Shown here: positions 45,217-52,563 of the stretch, in pieces
Layout: every line of letters begins with the position of its first letter
Numbering within the stretch: position 1 is the first letter of the stretch
Origin: JBCAXA01 sp038534295
GTDB taxonomy: Bacteria; Pseudomonadota; Gammaproteobacteria; Steroidobacterales; Woeseiaceae
Direction of reading: 5' to 3'
NCBI GenBank assembly: GCA_038534295.1
Contig: JBCAXA010000007.1
Coordinates: 1 to 52,563, forward strand
DNA: 52,563 bases
The notes under the pieces: model-generated
The model's input: only the letters and a program-made list of their open reading frames with translations
What the model was told of the DNA's origin: nothing
Database searches by the model: none
Position numbers and translations under genes: made by a program

Positions 45217-46362
45217 TCAGTGGCCCGACATACCGCGCGCAACGACGTCTTTTGACAGGTCGCTGCTGCCGCCCTGGGCGTAGTAGCTGCCAAAGCGATT
45301 GTCGAGAATATCGCCCAGGCTGAATTGTTCTTGCGCGACGAAACCGTGGTAGCCCTCGGGCGAGGCCAAAACCAAATCCATCACGGAGCATATGCCCGCT
45401 GCCGTTGTGACCTGGATAGCCGACCAGAGTCGGCCGCTGATCATTTGCGGATAAACCTTGCTGACATAGTTTTCTTCGCGCAGCTGGCCGTGCTGGATGC
45501 CTTTGACGGCGGCATAAATGATGACGACGTCTTGCAAGGTCCGCGGCACGGAGTTCTCGAGGATACGCTTTAGTGTGTCGCGGTCGCTGTTGAGGTTCAG
45601 GCCGTTCATCAGCAGCCGCATAATCTCGCAGTGGCCCGGGTAGCGGATGGTCTTGTAGTCCATGTTGCGAACGCGCCCGACGTGTGTCTCGGCGAGCGAG
45701 CCCAATCCGCCCGACGTGTTGAACGCCTCATAGCTCGTGCCGTCAATCTGTATGGTCTCGAGACCTTCGAGTGGCAGCACTTCGGTGACCTGGCCTTCGA
45801 CCACGCTTTGGCAAAGGTTGCCATACTCATTGATGACGCCGTCTGTTGACCAGGTCAACGAGTACTTGAGTATGTTGTTGGGATTCTGCGGCAGAGCCCC
45901 GACGCGTAGTTTGACCATCTCGACCTCATCGAAGTGTTTGATGAGCTCGTTGGCGGCGATGCTGATGAAGCCGGGCGCAAGCCCGCACTGTGGCACGAAT
46001 GCCTGCGCCGAGCCTTCTGCGATACGTCGCACGGTTTCGGTGACCTTCACGTCTTCGGTGAGGTCGAAGTAGTGGCAGCCTGCGGCTGCGGCAACGCGCG
46101 CGACGACTTCATTGCAGTAGTACGGAAGTCCAGACAGCATGGCGACCGGCTTCTCACGCTGAACATAGTCGGTCAATGCGGCCTCGTCGGTGGCGTCGAT
46201 GGCGAAAACCCGCACGGTGTCCATGCGATGGCCGTCCGAGACCTGCTTAACGCGAACGTTGTCTTTATCGATTAGATCGACGGTGTAATCGCCACTCGCC
46301 CCCAGGAGACCGGAGATCAGGGCGCCGATTTTGCCCGACCCCAGCACGCAGATTCGTTTCAT
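45217..46362 (-). CDS. Saccharopine dehydrogenase-like protein (lysine catabolism)
   Basis: A 381-residue Rossmann protein: MKRICVLGSGKIGALISGLL (GxGxxG at 8-13), then AMLSGLPYYCNEVVARVAAA and FVPQCGLAPGFISIAANEL, typical of saccharopine dehydrogenase/reductase relatives. Together with the following ALDH7 gene it suggests that saccharopine or a related imine is turned into aminoadipate semialdehyde and then aminoadipate. No lysine-ketoglutarate reductase domain is present in the window. The ATG was chosen with GAGGTG just upstream. Confidence 0.85.
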   Translation of the reverse strand: MKRICVLGSGKIGALISGLLGASGDYTVDLIDKDNVRVKQVSDGHRMDTVRVFAIDATDEAALTDYVQREKPVAMLSGLPYYCNEVVARVAAAAGCHYFDLTEDVKVTETVRRIAEGSAQAFVPQCGLAPGFISIAANELIKHFDEVEMVKLRVGALPQNPNNILKYSLTWSTDGVINEYGNLCQSVVEGQVTEVLPLEGLETIQIDGTSYEAFNTSGGLGSLAETHVGRVRNMDYKTIRYPGHCEIMRLLMNGLNLNSDRDTLKRILENSVPRTLQDVVIIYAAVKGIQHGQLREENYVSKVYPQMISGRLWSAIQVTTAAGICSVMDLVLASPEGYHGFVAQEQFSLGDILDNRFGSYYAQGGSSDLSKDVVARGMSGH

Positions 46363-46529
46363 GTGCACCTCGGTTGGAATTCTTATTGGCCGCGTGCGGC
46401 CCAGATGGTGGCGCATTGTGCCTACCGCCTTGGGCAATTCCCAGCGGCCCGCTCAGCGTGGCCCCGCAGGGTCCGATTTGGTCGTTTTGCCGCGGAATTA
46501 ACTCGTTGAAAATCTTTCATAATTCCGTT

Positions 46530-46558
46530 TTGCAAGCGTTCTGGACGCGTGGCATAGT
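46530..46558 (+). promoter_or_regulatory. Candidate promoter of the DAHP synthase gene
   Basis: TTGCAA (46530-46535), a 17-bp spacer and CATAGT (46553-46558). The expected start of transcription, about 7 bp after the -10, falls on the ATG at 46565, which would give a leaderless mRNA. Each hexamer matches consensus at four of six positions. The rest of the 202-bp divergent gap must also hold the promoter of the lysine genes; I see no clear boxes for it. Confidence 0.35.
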
Positions 46559-46564
46559 CCGCGC

Positions 46565-47902
<1,338 letters not shown>

Positions 47903-48511
47903 TCAGCGACGGCGGTAGCGCTTGAGCGTTCGCCAAGCGAACTCGGTTTCGAGGCGATGATGTTCGCCGGGCTGCAGCGAGCGCAGGCGAAACGGTCCGA
48001 CCCGATGCCGCACGAGCCTGAGCGTTGGCAGGCCAACGGCCGCGGTCATGCGCCGCACCTGCCGATTGCGACCCTCGGTCAGGACGATTTCCAGCCAGGC
48101 GTCGGCGACCGTTTGCCGCCTGCGCACCGGCGGGTGACGCGGCCACAGATCCAAAGGCTCGATTTGTCGGGCGCCTGCCGCCGCAAGGCGCTCGCCACGA
48201 CTCGTTATGCCAGCACGGAGCTCGGCTAGGTCTGCCGGCGTCGGCGAACCTTCGACCTGTACCCAATACGCCTTGTCGAGCCGGCGTTTCGGATTCGCGA
48301 TGGCGTTTTGCAGGTCGCCGTCGTCGGTTAGGAGAATCAGGCCTTCGCTGTCGTAGTCCAAGCGACCCGCCGGGTAGACGCCGGCTTCGGCAACCCAATC
48401 CGCGAGCGTCGGCCGGCCGTCGCGAGCGGTGAATTGCGACAGCACCAGGTGTGGTTTGTTGAGGAGTAGCAGTGGCAATGCAAACTCCGCGGCGGTCCGA
48501 ACGCCGGCCAA
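47903..48511 (-). CDS. rluE: Pseudouridine synthase, RluE-like (RsuA family)
   Basis: A short RsuA-family pseudouridine synthase of about 202 residues, without an S4 domain. The catalytic motif is GRLDYDSEGLILLT (49-62, Asp D52), with NKPHLVLSQFT before it and GRNRQVRRMTAAVGLPTLRL later. RluE modifies U2457 of 23S rRNA; the match rests on length, lack of S4 and the motifs. The start is uncertain: TTG at 48509-48511 or another TTG further in. It is divergent from icd and shares its upstream region. Confidence 0.88.
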   Translation of the reverse strand: MAGVRTAAEFALPLLLLNKPHLVLSQFTARDGRPTLADWVAEAGVYPAGRLDYDSEGLILLTDDGDLQNAIANPKRRLDKAYWVQVEGSPTPADLAELRAGITSRGERLAAAGARQIEPLDLWPRHPPVRRRQTVADAWLEIVLTEGRNRQVRRMTAAVGLPTLRLVRHRVGPFRLRSLQPGEHHRLETEFAWRTLKRYRRR

Positions 48512-48512
48512 A

Positions 48513-48528
48513 CGCGTTAGAATACGCG
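48513..48528 (+). promoter_or_regulatory. icd -10 box flanked by a perfect inverted repeat
   Basis: TAGAAT (48518-48523, 5 of 6 to consensus) lies 34 bp before the icd ATG. It is flanked exactly by CGCGT and its complement ACGCG, a 5-bp inverted repeat. A repressor bound here would cover the -10. No clear -35 is seen. Confidence 0.35.
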
Positions 48529-48557
48529 CCGCTCAACGTCCTGAGAATCCAGCCAAG

Positions 48558-49898
48558 ATGCAATACGACAAGATCGCAGTGCCGACCGACGGCGACCCAA
48601 TTACCGTCAACCCCGACTCCGGCTTGAATGTGCCAAACCGGCCGATCCTGCCTTACATCGTCGGCGATGGCATTGGCGTTGATGTGACGCCGGTTATGCT
48701 CGACGTCGTCAATGCCGCCGTTGAACACGCGTACGGCGACGAGCGGTCCATCGCCTGGATGGAAATCTATGCCGGCCAACGCGCCAGCGAGGTGTACGAA
48801 AGCGCCAACTTTTTGCCCGACGAGACGCTGGATGCGCTGCGGCGCTTCGTTGTGTCGATTAAGGGGCCACTCGCAACGCCCATTGGTGGCGGTATTCGCT
48901 CGTTAAACGTGTCGATCCGCCAGACCCTAGATCTGTACGCCTGTGTGCGGCCAATACGCTATTTCCCCGGCGTCAATACGCCGATGAAGGACTCTGAGCT
49001 CGTCAACATGGTGGTCTTTCGTGAGAACACCGAAGACATCTATGCCGGTATCGAATACCCGACCGGCTCCGAGGAAGTGCAGAAGCTCATTCACTTTTTG
49101 CAGTCTGAATTGGGCGTCAACAAGATTCGCTTTCCGTCGAGTTCCGGCATCGGAATCAAGCCCGTATCGCGCGAAGGTTCGGAGCGTCTGGTTCGCAAGT
49201 CGATCAATTACTGCATCGACAACGACTTCTCGTCGGTGACCTTGGTGCATAAGGGCAACATTATGAAGTTCACCGAAGGCGCGTTCTGCCAGTGGGGCTA
49301 CGAGCTCGCGCAGGCGGAGTTCGGCGCAACGCCCAAAGACGGTGGGCCGTGGCTGTCGTTTACCAACCCAAAGACGGGCAATGAGATCATTATCAAAGAC
49401 GTCATTGCCGACAACTTTTTGCAGCAGATTCTGCTGCGACCGGAAGACTACGACGTTATCGCAACGCTCAATCTCAACGGCGATTACATTTCAGATGCGT
49501 TAGCGGCGCAGGTCGGTGGCATCGGCATCGCGCCCGGTGGCAACATCGGTGACGGAGTTGGGGTGTTCGAGGCAACCCACGGAACGGCGCCAGGCTTCGC
49601 CGGCAAAGACCAGGTCAATCCGGGCTCAATCATCCTGTCGGCGGAAATGATGTTGCGTTATCTCGGTTGGTTTGAGGCTGCGGACTACGTCATGAAAGGT
49701 GTCGCCAGCACGATCGCCAATGGCGAGCTGACCTTTGACTTGGCTCGCTTGCGCCGCGCGATCAAATCACCGCTGCGCAAGGCCGATGCGAAATCCAAAA
49801 CCGACGTCGACACGCAACTGCAAGAGCTTTATCCAGGCGCCAAGTTGGTGGGGACGCGCGGCTTTGGCGATGCGGTGATTCGCCACATGGACGACTGA
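48558..49898 (+). CDS. icd: Isocitrate dehydrogenase Icd (cofactor preference uncertain)
   Basis: Oxidative decarboxylation of isocitrate in the TCA cycle. The 446 residues match the homodimeric bacterial type: GDGIGVDVTPVML, the regulatory serine S115 in GIRSLNVS (target of AceK in E. coli), FRENTEDIYAGIEY and the C-terminal GGNIGDGVGVFEATHG. Unusually, HGTAPGF (G346, F347) replaces the Lys-Tyr pair that binds the NADP phosphate in E. coli, while the Val and Arg positions are kept. ATG 48558 was chosen over a long upstream open frame that overlaps rluE. Confidence 0.94.
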   Translation: MQYDKIAVPTDGDPITVNPDSGLNVPNRPILPYIVGDGIGVDVTPVMLDVVNAAVEHAYGDERSIAWMEIYAGQRASEVYESANFLPDETLDALRRFVVSIKGPLATPIGGGIRSLNVSIRQTLDLYACVRPIRYFPGVNTPMKDSELVNMVVFRENTEDIYAGIEYPTGSEEVQKLIHFLQSELGVNKIRFPSSSGIGIKPVSREGSERLVRKSINYCIDNDFSSVTLVHKGNIMKFTEGAFCQWGYELAQAEFGATPKDGGPWLSFTNPKTGNEIIIKDVIADNFLQQILLRPEDYDVIATLNLNGDYISDALAAQVGGIGIAPGGNIGDGVGVFEATHGTAPGFAGKDQVNPGSIILSAEMMLRYLGWFEAADYVMKGVASTIANGELTFDLARLRRAIKSPLRKADAKSKTDVDTQLQELYPGAKLVGTRGFGDAVIRHMDD

Positions 49899-49901
49899 GC
49901 A

Positions 49902-50555
49902 ATCGACACTACGTTATTCGACCCAAGTTGTGTCCGCTGCGAGCGCCTGACGGCGTTTTTGGCGGAAGTTCGTCTCGAGCATCCGAGCTACCACTGCGCG
50001 CCGGTACCGTCGTTAGGCGAGGTCGGGGCGCCGCTGCTCGTTGTCGGCCTTGCGCCCGGCAAACACGGTGCGAACGCTACCGGTCGGCCGTTCACCGGCG
50101 ATTACTGCGGTGAACTGCTGTATCGCACGTTACATCGCTTCGGTTTCTGCGATCGGCCGGAGTCAATTTCGGCGGACGATGGCCTCGCGCTCATCGATTG
50201 CCGTGTGGTCAATGCCGTCAAGTGTTTGCCGCCGGACAACAAACCGATCGGTGCGGAAATCAACAACTGCAACGGTTATCTGGCTGCCGAGCTCGAGGTC
50301 CAGGGGCCAAGCGGCATGCTAGTAGCGCTTGGCGGTGTGGCGCATCGCGCCATCGTGCGCGCGCTGGGCGAACGGCAGGCGTCGTTTCCGTTCGGCCATG
50401 CGCGCGAGCATCGAATCGGTGGCCGACTGTTGATCGACTCCTACCACTGTAGTCGCTACAACACGCAGACCGGCCGCCTTACGTCGGCAATGTTTGAGCA
50501 GGTTTTCGAACGGGCTCGCGAGCTCGTCAATGGCGCCGGCGAGCGCAGGTCGTGA
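49902..50555 (+). CDS. Family 5 (UdgB-type) uracil-DNA glycosylase, start unresolved
   Basis: Base-excision repair enzyme with an iron-sulfur cluster. Motif 1 is GLAPGKHGANATGRPFTGD and the C-terminal motif is SYHCSRYNTQTGRLT, both as in family 5. Cluster ligands would be CVRC (coded at 49929-49940) plus the cysteines in VKCLPPDN and NNCNGYL. The first standard start in frame, TTG 49959, lies after CVRC, so the true start must be upstream, where only non-standard codons exist (ATC 49902, CTG 49947). The frame runs in phase from the icd stop. The stop overlaps the uvrC GTG (GTGA). Confidence 0.82.
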   Translation: MDTTLFDPSCVRCERLTAFLAEVRLEHPSYHCAPVPSLGEVGAPLLVVGLAPGKHGANATGRPFTGDYCGELLYRTLHRFGFCDRPESISADDGLALIDCRVVNAVKCLPPDNKPIGAEINNCNGYLAAELEVQGPSGMLVALGGVAHRAIVRALGERQASFPFGHAREHRIGGRLLIDSYHCSRYNTQTGRLTSAMFEQVFERARELVNGAGERRS

Positions 50556-52387
50556 GCGAGCAGGGCGCATTCGATCCAAAACCTTTCGTCGCGAGTCTTA
50601 CGCAACGGCCGGGCGTGTACCAAATGTTTGGCGTTGACAATGAACTGCTCTACGTCGGCAAAGCGCGCAATCTGAAAAAACGCGTCAGCTCGTACTTCAG
50701 TGGCCGCGCCAAAGATGCGAAGACGATGGCCTTGGTGCGTCACATTCAGCGCGTCGAAGTGCATGTGACCCGCACCGAGGTTGAGGCCTTGCTGCTCGAA
50801 CATACGCTGATCAAGGAACATCGTCCGCGTTTCAACGTTCTGTTGCGCGACGACAAAAGCTACCCGTGGATTTATCTGAACGACAAACACGAGTATCCGC
50901 GACTGGCATTTTATCGCGGCCCGCGCCGCAAACACGGTGAGTTGTTTGGACCCTACCCGAGCGCGGGTGCCGTACGCGAGACGTTGTCGGAGTTGCAAAA
51001 GCTGTTTCTGATTCGCCCGTGTCGTGACAGTTTCTTTGCGAATCGTACGCGACCGTGTCTGCAGTACCAGATCCACCGCTGCTCGGCGCCTTGCGTGGGA
51101 TATATCGAGCCAGCGGCGTACCGAGAGGATCTGACCAACGCGACCGAGTTTCTGCGCGGCAACAGCTCGCAGGTCATCGAAAACCTGGCCGAGCGCATGG
51201 ATACCGCAGCCGCTGAGCAACGCTACGAGGACGCGGCGCGCTACCGCGATCAAGTTGCCCGTTTGCGCCGGATTGAAACCCAGCAAGTCGTCGATGGCGC
51301 CGGCTCGCGCTCGTTGGACGTCATCGCGACGGCGCAGCGCGGCAGCGTGCGCGCGATCGCGGTGTTATCCATTCGCGAGGGGCGTCTCGTCGGCACCCGC
51401 AACGTCTATCCGATCGCGCCGGCAGAAACACCCGACGAAGAATTGATGGCGGCGTTTCTATCGCAGTATTTCCTCGAAAACGAGATTCCGCCCGAAATCG
51501 TCATCAGCCTGCCCGTCGATGACCAAGACCTATTGCAAGCCGCGCTTGAGGAGCGTCGCGGCAGTCGTGTTCAGCTACATTCCAACGTACGCGCCGAACG
51601 GCAACGCTGGCTCGAGATGGCGCGCACCAACGCGGAAGAGGCGGCCGGTTTGCGAGCGGTCGCGGCGAGCGGAATCGCTGAGCAACGCGAGGACTTGGCG
51701 ACTGAGCTCGCGCTTGACGCGCCACCCGAGCGGATCGAGTGTTTCGATATCAGTCACACGGCGGGTGAGGCGAGCGTCGCTTCGTGCGTGGTTTTCGGCG
51801 CCGACGGACCGTTGAAAGCGAGCTATCGGCGCTTCAACATCGACGGCATCGAGCCTGGGGACGACTACGCTGCCATGGAGCAGGCATTGACCCGGCGCTA
51901 CAAGCGAGTAAAAAAGGGCGAATCGCCGGTGCCGGATCTAGTGCTCATCGACGGCGGCAAAGGGCAGTTGGGCGTTGCGTTGGAGGCCATGAAAGCGCTC
52001 GATTTCGCCGATGTGCCGCTGATCGGTGTTGCCAAAGGCCGCGCCAGAAAAGCGGGCGCCGAACGACTGTTTTTTCCTGGCCAAGACGGCCCGTTGCAGT
52101 TGCCGCCCGATTCGCCAGCGCTGCGGCTGATTCAAAACATTCGCGATGAGGCGCATCGGTTTGCGATAACGGCTCATCGCCAGCGGCGCTCGCGCGCCCG
52201 GCAGCGCTCGCCGCTCGAGGAGATTCCCGGTTTGGGACCGAAACGGCGGCGGGAATTGTTGCGTCAGTTTGGCGGTTTGCAGGGTGTCGAACGTGCGGGC
52301 ATCGATGACCTTGCAAGAACCAACGGCATCAGCCGCCAGATGGCACAGAAGATTTACGATCGTTTTCATGCAGGATCCGACGTCTAG
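50552..52387 (+). CDS. uvrC: Excinuclease ABC subunit UvrC
   Basis: Makes both incisions in nucleotide-excision repair. The 611 residues show the GIY-YIG domain (RPGVYQMFGVDNELLYVGKA), the four-Cys region (RPCRDSFFANRTRPCLQYQ, RCSAPC), the UVR domain near 200-240, the RNase H-like C-terminal endonuclease (ERIECFDISHTAGEASVAS, DLVLIDGGKGQLG) and the helix-hairpin-helix (LEEIPGLGPKRRRELLRQFG). GTG 50552 overlaps the glycosylase stop. Two DNA-repair genes are thus coupled. Confidence 0.97.
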   Translation: MSEQGAFDPKPFVASLTQRPGVYQMFGVDNELLYVGKARNLKKRVSSYFSGRAKDAKTMALVRHIQRVEVHVTRTEVEALLLEHTLIKEHRPRFNVLLRDDKSYPWIYLNDKHEYPRLAFYRGPRRKHGELFGPYPSAGAVRETLSELQKLFLIRPCRDSFFANRTRPCLQYQIHRCSAPCVGYIEPAAYREDLTNATEFLRGNSSQVIENLAERMDTAAAEQRYEDAARYRDQVARLRRIETQQVVDGAGSRSLDVIATAQRGSVRAIAVLSIREGRLVGTRNVYPIAPAETPDEELMAAFLSQYFLENEIPPEIVISLPVDDQDLLQAALEERRGSRVQLHSNVRAERQRWLEMARTNAEEAAGLRAVAASGIAEQREDLATELALDAPPERIECFDISHTAGEASVASCVVFGADGPLKASYRRFNIDGIEPGDDYAAMEQALTRRYKRVKKGESPVPDLVLIDGGKGQLGVALEAMKALDFADVPLIGVAKGRARKAGAERLFFPGQDGPLQLPPDSPALRLIQNIRDEAHRFAITAHRQRRSRARQRSPLEEIPGLGPKRRRELLRQFGGLQGVERAGIDDLARTNGISRQMAQKIYDRFHAGSDV

Positions 52388-52399
52388 TTGCACCGCGCT

Positions 52400-52563
52400 A
52401 TGAAATTGAACACCGCAAACACGCTCACGATCATCCGAATTGCGGCGATTCCGCTGTTCGTCGTGTGCTTTTATCTGCCGTGGTCATGGGCGCGACCGGC
52501 TGCCGCCGGCATCTTCATCTTCGCGGCTTTGACCGACCTTGCAGACGGCTACATCGCACGCCG
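52400..52563 (+). CDS. pgsA: CDP-diacylglycerol-glycerol-3-phosphate 3-phosphatidyltransferase PgsA (partial)
   Basis: The first 54 codons and part of the next, cut by the window end. MKLNTANTLTIIRIAAIPLF, a membrane helix and TDLADGYIAR match the start of PgsA; D-x2-D-G-x2-A-R opens the CDP-alcohol phosphotransferase motif. It makes phosphatidylglycerol phosphate at the inner membrane. The position 12 bp after uvrC is the common proteobacterial order. Confidence 0.92.
   Translation, partial: MKLNTANTLTIIRIAAIPLFVVCFYLPWSWARPAAAGIFIFAALTDLADGYIAR

Overview
The window is a GC-rich, densely packed chromosomal segment from a gammaproteobacterium. Signs of this are the ruvCAB-ybgC-tolQRAB-pal-cpoB-queE-queC-tRNA-Lys order (the order known from Pseudomonas), a fused aspartokinase/homoserine dehydrogenase, a monofunctional RelA, purB near nudJ-mnmA, and uvrC-pgsA. 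I cannot name a genus. The class II DAHP synthase, the PepSY-PhoP-PhoQ-like group and the class III sirtuin behind aconitase suggest a lineage outside Enterobacterales, perhaps near Xanthomonadales or Chromatiales; that is inference. Almost everything is core metabolism. There is no phage, IS element, CRISPR array or toxin-antitoxin locus that I can support.

Layout. 1-279: two copies of an 84-bp repeat beside the relA 3' end. 280-3834: relA (minus), then a YfaZ-type porin-like protein and yebC. 3838-12491: a long rightward run of recombination (ruvCAB), envelope (ybgC, tolQRAB, pal, cpoB) and queuosine (queE, queC) genes joined by 4-bp start/stop overlaps. 12501-12757: a tRNA-Lys gene with its own promoter, followed by a detached second copy of the tRNA 3' end. 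12841-19346: a DUF3806 gene (minus), then thrABC and a NERD-domain membrane protein. 19300-23606: tatD, a periplasmic TPR protein, a YgjP-like metallopeptidase, a DUF2333 protein and a sirtuin. 23622-30325: acnA, mnmA, nudJ, an uncharacterised protein and purB, all minus. 30396-33203: fumC, a CoA-type Nudix hydrolase and mazG. 33379-40003: a glycine-zipper envelope protein, a PepSY protein, a two-component pair and the RNA helicase hrpA. 40022-43678: slipin and NfeD (minus), then a single-domain asparaginase and a metallo-beta-lactamase-fold protein. 43684-46362: two lysine-catabolism genes (minus). 46565-52563: class II DAHP synthase, an RluE-like pseudouridine synthase, icd, a family-5 uracil-DNA glycosylase, uvrC and the start of pgsA.

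How the genes fit together. Three TCA-cycle enzymes (acnA, fumC, icd) lie in separate operons. The sirtuin 15 bp downstream of acnA and the unusual cofactor-pocket residues of Icd both bear on control of that cycle. The thr operon makes threonine from aspartate. The saccharopine-dehydrogenase-like and aldehyde-dehydrogenase pair would turn a lysine-derived intermediate into 2-aminoadipate. The Tol-Pal block, the YfaZ-like porin, the glycine-zipper protein and the PepSY-kinase group serve the envelope.

The observations I think most worth checking are: a uracil-DNA glycosylase frame with no standard start codon before its first Cys pair, running on in frame from the icd stop; a 19-codon Ile/Thr-rich micro-frame with a hairpin directly before thrA; a duplicated tRNA-Lys 3' end; an 8-bp hairpin at the predicted 5' end of the acnA mRNA; and an inverted repeat around the icd -10 box. 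None of these is proven to be a new system from sequence alone.
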